Numbered from the stretch's first letter, positions 17,672 to 26,085 are shown. The stretch: DNA of 64,000 nucleotides from Streptomyces sp. ISL-12 (GCF_018614415.1 NZ_JAGGOO010000061.1:32756-96755); one strand, 5' to 3'. The notes: a model not told the origin generated them from the sequence alone. Numbers and translations: made by a program.

Positions 17672-18019
17672 GTGATCAAGTTCGCATTCCTGATCAACCG
17701 CGCCGAGGGCATGTCCTTCGAGTCGTTCGTCGAGCACCACCGGGCCCGCCACGCGCCGCTGTTCACCTCCATTCCGGAGGCGCGGCGGTATGTGCGGAAG
17801 TACACCGTGTCCCACCCGGTGCCCGCCCCCGCCGGGAACTACCCCGCCCCCGCCTATGACGGCCTCACCGAGATCTGGTTCGAGAACTGGGCGGACCACG
17901 ACGCCTTCTTCGCGTCCGCGAACTACAGGGAACGGGTCCACCCGGACGAGGCGAACTTCATCGACCTGGCCTCGGTGGCGGTGATGGTCACGGAGGAGAG
18001 GGTGGTGGTGGAGGGGTGA
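17672..18019 (+). CDS. EthD domain-containing protein
   Basis: The 115-residue protein begins VIKFAFLINRAEGMSFESFV and includes HHRARHAPLFTS and the YDGLTEIWFENWADHDAFFAS segment typical of the EthD/dimeric alpha-beta barrel family. Such proteins are often small oxygenases or accessory factors in aromatic or ether degradation. No cofactor site can be assigned. GTG 17672 is preceded by GAGGGGCAATC. It is probably the MerR-regulated gene. Confidence 0.88.
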   Translation: MIKFAFLINRAEGMSFESFVEHHRARHAPLFTSIPEARRYVRKYTVSHPVPAPAGNYPAPAYDGLTEIWFENWADHDAFFASANYRERVHPDEANFIDLASVAVMVTEERVVVEG

Positions 18020-18075
18020 GGGAACAGCCGGGAAAGGGCCTGCCCCCCCGTACGCCCGCGCTCTACGGTGACGCC

Positions 18076-18438
18076 ATGAGCGATCACCCGGCAACTCCCG
18101 TCACGCCCGTCGAAGCCTACGAACCCCCTTACTACGTCGCCGTGTTCACCACGGTGCGCACCCAGGAGCAGGACGGCTACCGCGAGACCGACGCCCGCAT
18201 GCAGGAGCTGGTGAAGGACATCCCCGGGTACCTGGGGATGGACCACGCGCAGACCCCCGGCGGGCTGGGCATCACCGTCGGCTACTTCCGCGACGCCGAC
18301 GCCCTCACCGCGTGGCGGACCGACGCCGAGCACCGTGCGGCACAGCGGCGCGGGCGGGCCGAGTGGTACGAGCGGTACACGCTGCACGTGGCGAAGGTGG
18401 AGCGCAGCCACGGGTTCGTGCGGTCGCGTCCGCAGTGA
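18076..18438 (+). CDS. antibiotic biosynthesis monooxygenase-like protein
   Basis: This 120-residue ABM-type dimeric alpha-beta barrel protein contains YYVAVFTTVRTQEQDGYRET, then IPGYLGMDHAQTPGG and WRTDAEHRAAQRRGR. The family includes cofactor-free monooxygenases and heme-degrading relatives, and also proteins of unknown role. ATG 18076 is preceded by a weak GGTGACG site. It follows the EthD gene by 57 bp on the same strand, so the two barrel-fold proteins may be co-transcribed. Confidence 0.85.
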   Translation: MSDHPATPVTPVEAYEPPYYVAVFTTVRTQEQDGYRETDARMQELVKDIPGYLGMDHAQTPGGLGITVGYFRDADALTAWRTDAEHRAAQRRGRAEWYERYTLHVAKVERSHGFVRSRPQ

Positions 18439-18558
18439 GCCGATCCGGCGGCCGGTCTCCACTGAACTCCGGCTGGAACCCGGGCTGTCGGGCCGTAGAC
18501 TTCGGCGGTGATCGGCGACGACGTCCGGCCGTCGTACGCCTCTGGGGGAGGACATCGC

Positions 18559-20256
18559 ATGCGGGACACTTCTGACTCGACGACGGCATCGACGGTCCTG
18601 GCGGAGGTGCTCCCGGGAGTCGCCGTCGTCTTCGGCGAGGTACCGGCGGAACTCAAGCCGGAACTGGTCGACTTCGGGATCGTGCCGGCCGTCGACCGCG
18701 AGCGGCTGTCGACCGTCCTCGCCTCGATCGGGAACACGGCGACCGTGGCCGGCAACCTCGGCAACGCGTTCGCCGGCGCGCAGGGGCTCTACCGGCTCAG
18801 CGACGCGACGCAGGCCCTGCTGAAGACCGGCGCGACGCTCGCCGTCAAGGACGGTGCGAACCTGGGGACGCTGATGTTCCCGGGCCGCATCGTCGCCCAG
18901 GCCCGCTTCATCCCCGTGACCGCGCTGAGCGCCGCGCAGACCGCGGCCGCGCTCGGGCCGGCGCTGGCCATGGTGGGCCTCCAGATGCAGCTCAGCGAGG
19001 TCACGGGTCTGGTCAGGACCAACATCGCGCTGACCAGCCAGGTCCTCACGGCCATCCGCAACGAGCAGTGGTCCGAACTGACGGGACTCGTCACCACCGT
19101 CGACCGCGCCGTCGACCAGGCCCGGAAGGTCGAGACGGTCCCCGCCTCCCTCTGGGACAGCGTCGCGGGCGCCCAGGCGGCGCTGGACAAGCAGCGCGAG
19201 CTGTACCGGCGCAACGTCCGCGGCCACGTCGGACAGATCGGCCAGAGCGGCCAGAGCGACACGCGGCGCAACCGGGAGTACCTCCAGACCAACGCCGAGG
19301 CGATCGTCTTCGACACCTACGCCCTCCTCTCCTCGCTCAAGGCGTGGGCCGGGTACCAGGCGCTGCGCGCCGGCCGGGCGAGGGCCGTCGGACGGGACGA
19401 CGCCGACGAGGCGCGCTTCGTCGAGGTCGTCGCGCGGGACACCCGTGCGGAGCTGGACTCCGCCCTCACCGAGACGGCGGGCCTCGTCGCCTCGCTGACG
19501 CGCGAGCTGAGCATCGTCGCCGAACTGCCCGGCCGCGACGGCCTGTCGCAGTCCCTGCCGGGGAAGCGCAAGGACGCGAAGGCGGCCCGCCAGACCTCCG
19601 CCCGCCTCCTGGAGGCGATCCGGCCCCTCGCCGACGCCCTCCGCCCGCCGGCCCCTCCGCTGGAGGCCCCGGACGTCGTCTGCGCACCGGGATCGCCGGA
19701 CCTCGGGCCCTACCTGCGCATCCTGCGCTGGTTCCTCGAAGACGGTGAGACCCTGCGCGTCCTCGGCTTCGCCGACCAGCTCGACGCCGTCGGCCCGCTC
19801 TCGGCGATCCTCGGCGGGGCCAAGGACAAGCTGGCGGCGGCGCGGGACAGGACCACGGCGAAGACACTGGTCGCGGTCACGGACCGGCGCGTCCTCACGG
19901 CCCGGACGAACGCCTTCCTGGAACAGGGCGAGATCCGCCAGGACATCCCGGTCGACCAGGTGCGCTACGTCCGGGCGGCGACCGCGCAGGACAGGAGCGC
20001 GCGCCTGGCGATCGACCTCGTCACCCGGGACGAGAGCATCCGGTGGCTCTTCCGCGCCGACACGGACACCGACACCGCCCAGGTGGACGCGCTCGCCGCC
20101 GTACTCGCCGAGTCGATGACGATCCCGGACGCCGAGCGCGACGCGCTGCGGCGGCGGGGCCGGGCCGCCATCGAGGCGGGCGGGAAGGGCGAGGCGGCCG
20201 GGACGGGGGCCGCGGCGCCGTCCGGTCCCGAGGCCACGGACCGCGACGCCGAGTAG
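18559..20256 (+). CDS. large protein with C-terminal PH-like domain, function unknown
   Basis: The 565-residue protein starts at ATG 18559 behind GGGGGAG. It has a small-residue-rich amphipathic or membrane-associating N-terminal third (VAGNLGNAFAGAQGLYRLSD, then TALSAAQTAAALGPALAMVG), a long helical middle, and a C-terminal module resembling bacterial PH domains (TLVAVTDRRVLTARTN, then IRQDIPVDQVRYVRAAT). An alanine/glycine-rich tail ends the protein. The module suggests membrane binding or protein interaction, but I do not recognise the family. No neighbouring gene explains it. Confidence 0.85.
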   Translation: MRDTSDSTTASTVLAEVLPGVAVVFGEVPAELKPELVDFGIVPAVDRERLSTVLASIGNTATVAGNLGNAFAGAQGLYRLSDATQALLKTGATLAVKDGANLGTLMFPGRIVAQARFIPVTALSAAQTAAALGPALAMVGLQMQLSEVTGLVRTNIALTSQVLTAIRNEQWSELTGLVTTVDRAVDQARKVETVPASLWDSVAGAQAALDKQRELYRRNVRGHVGQIGQSGQSDTRRNREYLQTNAEAIVFDTYALLSSLKAWAGYQALRAGRARAVGRDDADEARFVEVVARDTRAELDSALTETAGLVASLTRELSIVAELPGRDGLSQSLPGKRKDAKAARQTSARLLEAIRPLADALRPPAPPLEAPDVVCAPGSPDLGPYLRILRWFLEDGETLRVLGFADQLDAVGPLSAILGGAKDKLAAARDRTTAKTLVAVTDRRVLTARTNAFLEQGEIRQDIPVDQVRYVRAATAQDRSARLAIDLVTRDESIRWLFRADTDTDTAQVDALAAVLAESMTIPDAERDALRRRGRAAIEAGGKGEAAGTGAAAPSGPEATDRDAE

Positions 20257-20335
20257 ACCGGCAGTCCGAAGGCAGCCCGACGGCAGCCCGACAGCCGAGG
20301 GCCGAGGGCCGAGGGTTCGGGGCCGCCCGCAGGCG

Positions 20336-21220
20336 TCAGTTCCCCGCCACCGGCACCAACCGGTACCCCTCCCCCTCCGCCACCACCCGGCCCGCCGTCG
20401 GCGGGGGGAAGTGGGTGCCCAGGAGGAGGGTGTCCGTGCCGACGAGGGAGGCGAGCAGGGCGCGGCGGGTGGCCTCCGAGCGGGCCGGGTCGATGTCGAC
20501 GCAGGCGCCGAGGGCCGGGTGGGCGAACTGCACCGGGTGGTGGACGCAGTCGCCGGTGATGAGCGCGGTGGCGCCGCCGCTGGTGAGCCGGACGGCGACA
20601 TGGCCGGGCGTGTGGCCCGGCGTCGGCAGCAGGCGCAGGCCGGGGGCGAGGTCGGTGCCGTCCGGCGGGACGTCGACGAGGTCGAGCAGGCCCGCCTCCT
20701 CCACGGGGAGCACGGAGTCGGCGAACATCTGCCGCCGGGGTCCGTCCAGGGCGTGCCCCGCCCAGAAGTCGCGCTCGGCGCGTGCGGTGACGTAACGGGC
20801 GTTGCGGAAGGTGGGGACCCACGCGCCGTTCACCTCACGGGTGTTCCAGCCGACGTGGTCGGTGTGCAGGTGGGTCAGGACGACCAGGTCGACGGTGTCC
20901 GGGGCGAAGCCGGCGGCGGTGAGCCGGTCGAGGTAGCCGGTGCGCAGGCCGTGCCAGGCGGGGTTGGCGCGGGTCTTGCCGTTGCCGATGCCGGTGTCGA
21001 CCAGGACGCGCCGGCCGTCCGGTGTCTCGAAGGCGAAGCTGTGGCTGCCCAGGCGCAGGACGCCCGCCTCGTCGGCGAAGTCCGGGTGCAGCCAGTCCTG
21101 TTCGCGGACGAGGCCGGCGGTGGCTCCGGGCAGCAGCCAGGCGCCGGTCGCGGGCGGCAGCGGGGTCTCGTCGACGCGGTGGACGGTGAGGTCGCCGACG
21201 GTCCACGTGGGGGCGCGCAT
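20336..21220 (-). CDS. MBL-fold metallo-hydrolase
   Basis: This 294-residue enzyme has the metal-binding motif HLHTDH, the later PTPGHTPGHV histidine, TGDCVHHP with a ligand Asp, and GTHFPPPTAG near the C-terminus. It matches the lactonase-like branch of the metallo-beta-lactamase fold, and the substrate is unknown. ATG 21220 has GAAGGGAAG on the minus strand. The upstream TTG at 21238 lies ahead of that site. It diverges from the AtzG/amidase pair. Confidence 0.9.
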   Translation of the reverse strand: MRAPTWTVGDLTVHRVDETPLPPATGAWLLPGATAGLVREQDWLHPDFADEAGVLRLGSHSFAFETPDGRRVLVDTGIGNGKTRANPAWHGLRTGYLDRLTAAGFAPDTVDLVVLTHLHTDHVGWNTREVNGAWVPTFRNARYVTARAERDFWAGHALDGPRRQMFADSVLPVEEAGLLDLVDVPPDGTDLAPGLRLLPTPGHTPGHVAVRLTSGGATALITGDCVHHPVQFAHPALGACVDIDPARSEATRRALLASLVGTDTLLLGTHFPPPTAGRVVAEGEGYRLVPVAGN

Positions 21221-21236
21221 GGGAGGACTTCCCTTC

Positions 21237-21257
21237 AAAAGCTAATCGTTTGCTTTT
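21237..21257. promoter_or_regulatory. inverted repeat in the MBL/AtzG divergent promoter region
   Basis: AAAAGC and GCTTTT are separated by 9 bp in an unusually AT-rich patch of the 111-bp divergent region. Several CTAA/TTAG half-motifs follow up to 21305. It is a plausible operator for either gene, and the regulator is not identifiable. Confidence 0.4.
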
Positions 21258-21331
21258 AGGCAGGCTAGGCCCTACGGTCACCTAACGCAAATACTTAGCC
21301 TTAGCGCCGATCCCCCGGGAGAGCCACAGCC

Positions 21332-21484
21332 ATGTCCCCCGACGACCCCGCCCCCTCCCCGGCGGCCCGCCAGGCCGCCCGGCACATCCACGCCGTCGTC
21401 TCGGTCCTGCGCGAGCTGGACCTCGGCGACACCCCGCCCGCCGCCGCCTACCGCGCCGAGGAGCCGAGCCATGACGCCCGCTGA
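21332..21484 (+). CDS. AtzG-like (DUF4089) small protein
   Basis: The 50-residue product starts MSPDDPAPSPAARQAARHIH and ends near LGDTPPAAAYRAEEPSHDAR. The ELDLGDTPPAAAYR segment resembles the end of AtzG/HpxX small subunits. Those subunits form complexes with AtzE-type amidases. The gene immediately precedes and overlaps such an amidase by 14 bp. The N-terminus is shorter than usual for the family. No strong ribosome site is present (CCGGGAGAG lies 11-18 bases upstream). Confidence 0.75.
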   Translation: MSPDDPAPSPAARQAARHIHAVVSVLRELDLGDTPPAAAYRAEEPSHDAR

Positions 21485-22871
21485 GCTGACCCTCGCCGCC
21501 GCCGCGGACGCGATCCGGGAACGGCGGCTGTCGCCCGTGGAGTTGCTGGAGTCGGTACTCGACCGCGTCGAGGAGGTGGACCGGGACCTCGGCGCCTACG
21601 TCACCGTCACCGCCGACCGCGCCCGCCGCGCGGCGCTCGCGGCCGAGGCGGAGGCCGCCGCCGGACGCCTGCGCGGCCCGCTGCACGGCATCCCCATGGG
21701 GCTGAAGGACCTGATCGACGTGGCGGGGACGGCGACGTCCGCGAGTTCCCGGGTCCGGGACGGCCACCGCGCCGACGCCGACAGCACGGTCGCCGCGCGG
21801 CTGGCCGAGGCCGGCGCGGTCCTGGTCGGCAAGACCCACACGCACGAGTTCGCCTACGGGCTGACCACCCCGCAGACCCGCAACGCCCGGGACCGGGACC
21901 GGGTGGCCGGCGGTTCGAGCGGCGGCTCGGCGGTCGCCGTGGCCTCCGGTACGGCGACCTTCGCGCTCGGCACCGACACCGGCGGCTCGATCCGCGTCCC
22001 CGCAGCCCTCAACGGCGTCGTCGGCCTCAAACCCACGTACGGCCTCGTCCCCCGCCACGGCGTGACCTCGCTGTCCTGGTCGCTGGACCACGTCGGCCCG
22101 ATCACCCGCACCGTCGAGGACGCCGCCCTCGTCCTGCCCGCCCTGACCGGACACGACCCCCGCGACCCGGCCTCCGTCCCCGCCCCGGCCCTCCACCACC
22201 CCGGGCCGGACCCGGACCTGACGGGCCTGCGCGTCGGCGTGCCGCGGAACTTCTACTTCGACCACGTCGACCCGGAGGTGGAGGCCGCCGTCCGCGGCGC
22301 CGTCGACCGGCTCCGCGACCTCGGCGCGCGGCTGACCGAGGTCGAGATCCCGCTGACCCGCTACGTCCAGGCGGTCCAGTGGGGCCTGATGGTGCCGGAG
22401 GCCACCGCCTACCACGAACGCACCCTGCGCGACGTCCCCGACCGGTACGCGGACGACGTCCGGGTGCTGCTGGAGGCCGGGGAGCTGATGTCCGCCGGGG
22501 ACCATCTGCGCGCCCAGCGCGCCCGGACGCTGATGCGCCGGGAGTGGGCCCGGTTGCTGACGGACGTCGACGTGATCGCCGCCCCGACGGTCCCGCTCAC
22601 CGCCGTGCCGTCCGGCCGGGAGACGGTCACCTGGCCGGACGGCACGGCCGAGACCGTCTCCGACGCCTACGTACGCCTGTCCGCCCCCGCCAACATCACC
22701 GGTGTCCCCGCGCTGACCGTCCCGGTCGGCCGCGACGGGGACGGACTGCCCATCGGGATGCAGCTGCTGGGGCGCCCCTTCGAGGAGGCGGTGCTGCTGC
22801 GGGCCGGGCACGCCTACGAGCGGTCGGCGCCGGCGTGGACGTCTCCCGGCACCCTTCACTTGACTGACTGA
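21471..22871 (+). CDS. AtzE-like amidase (amidase signature family)
   Basis: This 466-residue amidase has the Ser-cisSer-Lys triad: the Lys in HGIPMGLKDLIDVAG, the signature GGSSGGSAVAV, and TDTGGSIRVPAA with the nucleophilic Ser. Its length matches the family. The ATG overlaps the AtzG-like gene, implying translational coupling and a heteromeric enzyme. The likely reaction is hydrolysis of an amide such as a biuret- or oxalurate-type compound, and the exact substrate is inference. Confidence 0.93.
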   Translation: MTPAELTLAAAADAIRERRLSPVELLESVLDRVEEVDRDLGAYVTVTADRARRAALAAEAEAAAGRLRGPLHGIPMGLKDLIDVAGTATSASSRVRDGHRADADSTVAARLAEAGAVLVGKTHTHEFAYGLTTPQTRNARDRDRVAGGSSGGSAVAVASGTATFALGTDTGGSIRVPAALNGVVGLKPTYGLVPRHGVTSLSWSLDHVGPITRTVEDAALVLPALTGHDPRDPASVPAPALHHPGPDPDLTGLRVGVPRNFYFDHVDPEVEAAVRGAVDRLRDLGARLTEVEIPLTRYVQAVQWGLMVPEATAYHERTLRDVPDRYADDVRVLLEAGELMSAGDHLRAQRARTLMRREWARLLTDVDVIAAPTVPLTAVPSGRETVTWPDGTAETVSDAYVRLSAPANITGVPALTVPVGRDGDGLPIGMQLLGRPFEEAVLLRAGHAYERSAPAWTSPGTLHLTD

Positions 22872-22894
22872 CCACTCTCCTACATCCTGTACGC

Positions 22895-23458
22895 ATGCCC
22901 AGGCCCAGGAGCGACGACAAGCGCGCGGCGATCATGACCGCCGCCACCCGGATCATCGCCGCTCAGGGGCTGGGGGCGGCGACGGCGGCGATCGCGAAGG
23001 AGGCCGGCGTCTCGAACGGGTCGCTGTTCACCTACTTCGACACGAAAGCGGATCTGCTCAACCAGCTGTACCTGGAGCTGAAGGGGGAGATGGGGGCAGC
23101 CGCGCTCGGCGGCCTGCCCACGGCCGACGCGCGCACCCAGCTGCTGCACATGTGGTCACGGTGGATGGACTGGGCGACGACCCATCCCCACAAGCGCCGC
23201 GCGCTGGCACAGCTCCAGGTCTCCGACGAGATCACGGCGTCCACTCATGCGTCCGTGGGCCGGACCATGACGGGCATCGGGGAGATCCTGGAGCGCGGCC
23301 GGGCGAACGGCCCGATGCGCGACACCCCGGCGACCTTGGTGTTCGCGCTGTGCAATGCCGTGGCCGAGGCCACCATCGACTACATCCTCGGCGACCCGGA
23401 CCGCGCCGACGAACACAAGAAGTCCGGTTTCGAAGCGCTCTGGCGCATGATCGGCTGA
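22895..23458 (+). CDS. TetR/AcrR family regulator
   Basis: This 187-residue regulator has an N-terminal TetR helix-turn-helix (MTAATRIIAAQGLGAATAAI then GVSNGSLFTYFDTKADLLNQ) and a helical ligand-binding domain. ATG 22895 lies 24 bp after the amidase stop. It is followed 119 bp later by an SDR gene whose promoter contains a perfect TetR-type palindrome, so control of the SDR gene is the likely role. Confidence 0.93.
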   Translation: MPRPRSDDKRAAIMTAATRIIAAQGLGAATAAIAKEAGVSNGSLFTYFDTKADLLNQLYLELKGEMGAAALGGLPTADARTQLLHMWSRWMDWATTHPHKRRALAQLQVSDEITASTHASVGRTMTGIGEILERGRANGPMRDTPATLVFALCNAVAEATIDYILGDPDRADEHKKSGFEALWRMIG

Positions 23459-23473
23459 CCCGCCCCGGCTCCG

Positions 23474-23514
23474 CTTCCTCCCCTCCCCTCCCCTTCCCTC
23501 CCCTTCCCTTCCCT
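23474..23514. repeat. 41-nt pure pyrimidine tract
   Basis: The plus strand is an unbroken run of C and T made of CCCCT/TTCCC-type units. The minus strand therefore has repeated GGG and GGGG runs separated by A or AA, a G-quadruplex-type pattern, between the TetR stop and the SDR operator. Confidence 0.8.
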
Positions 23515-23533
23515 GTCGACGCACATCCACCAA

Positions 23534-23547
23534 TGACTGATCAGTCA
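23534..23547. promoter_or_regulatory. TetR-type operator before the SDR gene
   Basis: TGACTGATCAGTCA is a perfect 14-bp palindrome 30 bp before the SDR start codon. This sequence type is common for TetR-family operators in actinobacteria. The adjacent TetR gene is the likely binder. Confidence 0.75.
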
Positions 23548-23577
23548 GTCACCTAAGTTGGACACCTGAGGAGTGCC

Positions 23578-24480
23578 ATGCCCGACAAGGCTTACGTCAT
23601 CACCGGCCCGACCTCCGGCTTCGGCCGCCGCACCGCCCTCGAACTGGCCCGGCACGGCACCGTCGTGCTGGTCGGGCGCGACGCCGCCAAGCTCGACGAC
23701 GTGCGCGCACGCATCGAAGGCGGAGGCGGCGAGGCCGTGACCGTCGTCTGCGACCTCGCGGACCTGACGAGCGTGCGACGCGCCGCCGCGCAGATCACGG
23801 AGCTCGGCCTCCCGATCGCCGGCGTGCTCAACAACGCCGGCATCTTCCCCCACCGCCCCGGCACCAACGCCCTCGGCTGGGACATCGTCTACGCCACCAA
23901 CCACATCGGGCCCTTCGTGTTCACCGAGACGCTCGCGCCCCACCTCGCAGACGGCACGCAGGTGGTGTTCGTCGTCTCGGCAGTGGAGGATCCGGAGCGC
24001 AAGCCGGCCACCCTGTCCGGTTTCCGCGGCGCCCGGTACATCTCCGCCGAGGCGAGCACCCGTGGCGAGTGGCAGCCCGGCGGCTCGAAACTGCCCGGCG
24101 CAGACGCCTACGCCACGTCCAAGCAGGGCAACCTGGCGACGGTGCTCGCCTTCGCCCGCGAAACACCCCGCCTGCGGTTCAACGCCGTCGAACCCGGCTT
24201 CGCCCCCGGCACGAACCTCGGCCGCGACGCCGGCCTGTTCCTGCGCCTGCTGTCGAAGTACGTGCTCTCGCCGCCGGCCCCGCTCATCAAGTACTGGACC
24301 AACCCGGGCACCGCCGCTCGCGTGATCACCCGGATACTCACCGACGAGTCGGACGCCACCGGCGTCTACTACGACGAGAAGGGACGTCCGATGCGGGGTT
24401 CCGCCCAGGTGCACGACCCGGCCTTCAACGCGCGGGTGGTCGCCGAGACCCGTGCGCTGCTGAAGACGGTTCCCGCCTGA
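23578..24480 (+). CDS. SDR family NAD(P)-dependent oxidoreductase
   Basis: The 300-residue enzyme shows the dinucleotide motif TGPTSGFGR (TGxxxGxG), NNAG (VLNNAGIF) and a YATSK catalytic Tyr-Lys pair. It ends without extra domains. ATG 23578 has GAGGAG upstream. The family includes dehydrogenases related to protochlorophyllide reductase or retinol dehydrogenases. The substrate is unknown. It is probably repressed by the upstream TetR regulator. Confidence 0.92.
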   Translation: MPDKAYVITGPTSGFGRRTALELARHGTVVLVGRDAAKLDDVRARIEGGGGEAVTVVCDLADLTSVRRAAAQITELGLPIAGVLNNAGIFPHRPGTNALGWDIVYATNHIGPFVFTETLAPHLADGTQVVFVVSAVEDPERKPATLSGFRGARYISAEASTRGEWQPGGSKLPGADAYATSKQGNLATVLAFARETPRLRFNAVEPGFAPGTNLGRDAGLFLRLLSKYVLSPPAPLIKYWTNPGTAARVITRILTDESDATGVYYDEKGRPMRGSAQVHDPAFNARVVAETRALLKTVPA

Positions 24481-24515
24481 CCGGCCCGCCACGACTTCAC
24501 TAAAGCCAGACGTTT

Positions 24516-24525
24516 GCGTTAACGC
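24516..24525. promoter_or_regulatory. short palindrome upstream of second TetR gene
   Basis: GCGTTAACGC is a perfect 10-bp palindrome 45 bp before the TetR start, next to the imperfect GACGTTTGCGT. It could be the autoregulatory operator, but short palindromes arise easily by chance. Confidence 0.35.
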
Positions 24526-24570
24526 CGTACGATGGGCGGGTCGCCACGCGGTCGAGCAAGAGGTGGAGTC

Positions 24571-25137
24571 ATGAGTCGCCGGCAGATGGTCCGCCCGGGC
24601 GGACGCAGCGCCCGGGTCCAGGAGTCCGTCCACGCGGCGGTACGGGAGCTGGAGGCCGAGGTGGGCCGGGACGCCCTCACCGTGCCGCTGATCGCCCGGC
24701 GCGCGGGCGTCACCCCGTCGACGGTCTACCGCCGCTGGGGCGACCTGCGGGAACTGCTCTCGGACGTGGCCGTCGAGCGGCTGCGCCCCGAGACGGAACC
24801 GGAGGAACTCGGCGACCTCGCCGCCGACCTCACGGCCTGGGCGGAGCTGTTCCTCGACGAGATGGCCTCCCCCGCGGGCCGCGCCTACGTCCGCGACGCC
24901 CTGCTCGGCGACCCGGACGGCAGCAACGCCGGCCAGTGCTCGGCGTACGCGGCCGAACAGATCGACGTCGTCCTCGCCCGCGCGACCGCCCGCGGCGAGA
25001 CCGTCCCCGACGTCGAGACGGTCGTCGACCGCGTGGTCGCCCCCCTGATGTACCGCATCCTCTTCCGCCCGACCGGCCTGGACGCCGCGTACGCCCGGCG
25101 ACTGGTGGCCGGGGTGCTGGGGCCGTCCGGCCATTGA
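24571..25137 (+). CDS. TetR/AcrR family regulator
   Basis: This 188-residue regulator has the helix-turn-helix IARRAGVTPSTVYRRWGDLR and a C-terminal domain of the TetR_C_11-like type. ATG 24571 is preceded by AGAGGTGGAGTC. The upstream ATG at 24532 lies in the promoter region and is not used. It lies 90 bp after the SDR gene. Its target is not evident and may be the upstream block. Confidence 0.9.
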   Translation: MSRRQMVRPGGRSARVQESVHAAVRELEAEVGRDALTVPLIARRAGVTPSTVYRRWGDLRELLSDVAVERLRPETEPEELGDLAADLTAWAELFLDEMASPAGRAYVRDALLGDPDGSNAGQCSAYAAEQIDVVLARATARGETVPDVETVVDRVVAPLMYRILFRPTGLDAAYARRLVAGVLGPSGH

Positions 25138-25231
25138 GGAGGTCCGTGCGCGGAACGGACCCGGTACGGCGTGCCGGGTACCGTCGTTACCCCGTCAGAG
25201 CGCCGATCTCGACCGGGCGAGGGAACAGACT

Positions 25232-25456
25232 GTGCGTACCGCCACCGTGCCGGCCGACGGTGACCGAATCCGCCGGGCCGAGCGGCCGGGCCGGGAGCCG
25301 TCCCCCGTCCACGCGCACGGTCCGGCGGCGACGTCACCCGCCCGCTTTGCCGGGGCCGGGGCGTCCGTGACCGAGCGCCCGGACCGCGAGCGCCCCGTCA
25401 CGCTGGACCATCCGGCGGCCTTCGCCCACACCAACCCGGCGGCACTCGATGGCTGA
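25232..25456 (+). CDS. hypothetical protein, 74 residues
   Basis: A frame from GTG 25232 has the ribosome site GAGGGA and overlaps the next gene start by 8 bp. The product is rich in Arg, Pro and Ala with no recognisable domain, signal peptide or membrane segment. The coupling and ribosome site argue for translation, and the low-complexity composition argues against. It is a weak call. Confidence 0.4.
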   Translation: MRTATVPADGDRIRRAERPGREPSPVHAHGPAATSPARFAGAGASVTERPDRERPVTLDHPAAFAHTNPAALDG

Positions 25457-25748
25457 CGCACACGACTGGACCCCCGACCCGGCGAGTCACGTCTACGTGT
25501 ACGTGCAGGTCGTGCACCACATCGCCGAGCAGATCCGGTCCGGGCGGCTGCCCGTGGGCGCGCGGCTGCCCGCCGAGCGCGACCTCGCCGAGCAGTACGG
25601 CGTGGCCGTCAACACCGTCCGCCGCGCCATCCGCGAGCTGCGCGACCGGGGCCTGCTCATCACCGTCCCCGTCAAGGGAACCTTCGTGCGCGCGGAGGAA
25701 TCCCCCGCCGACCCGCCGCAGGACGAAGACGACGACGCCGGCCGATAG
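25449..25748 (+). CDS. minimal GntR family regulator (DNA-binding domain only)
   Basis: At 99 residues this protein is almost only the GntR winged helix: IAEQIRSGRLPVGARLPAER, then GVAVNTVRRAIRELRDRGLL and VKGTFVRAEE. An acidic tail follows. There is no effector domain of the FadR, HutC or YtrA length. It is paralogous to the next gene and could act as a small dimeric repressor or as a partner for it. Confidence 0.9.
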   Translation: MADAHDWTPDPASHVYVYVQVVHHIAEQIRSGRLPVGARLPAERDLAEQYGVAVNTVRRAIRELRDRGLLITVPVKGTFVRAEESPADPPQDEDDDAGR

Positions 25749-25812
25749 CCCGTCCCGCCGCGTCTTGCCGCGTTCCGGCGCGACGCGCGCACCGGTGCGG
25801 CACCGTGGAGGG

Positions 25813-26085
25813 ATGACCGTGCTCCCGCGCTACGCATACGTGAAGCTGGCAGACGCCATCGCCGCCGAGATCGCGTCCGGCAAGCTGCCGCAAGGGGCGG
25901 CGCTGCCGGGCGAGCGGGCCATGACGGGGCTGTACGGCGTCAGCATCGGCACCGTGCGGCGGGCCGTCGTCGAGCTGCGCAGGCGCGGGCTGGTCGCCAC
26001 GCTCCCCGCGAAGGGAACCTACGTGATCGGCACCCCCGAAGCGCCCGCCGATCCGGCCGGGGGCGCGGCGGACACCGGCGAGTGA
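25813..26085 (+). CDS. minimal GntR family regulator, paralogue
   Basis: The 90-residue protein is again a lone GntR winged helix (IAAEIASGKLPQGAALPGER, then VSIGTVRRAVVELRRRGLV, AKGTYVIG). ATG 25813 has GTGGAGGG upstream. It lies 64 bp after the first GntR gene and shares roughly half its residues with it by eye, so a local duplication is likely. Its 3' end overlaps the convergent ion-channel gene by 67 bp. Confidence 0.9.
   Translation: MTVLPRYAYVKLADAIAAEIASGKLPQGAALPGERAMTGLYGVSIGTVRRAVVELRRRGLVATLPAKGTYVIGTPEAPADPAGGAADTGE

Noticed and set aside
21241..21275. Possible IdeR/DmdR1 iron box (TTAGGCAGGCTAGGC)
   Set aside because: It matches the TTAGGTTAGGCTAACC consensus only with a one-base gap and has a poor second half.
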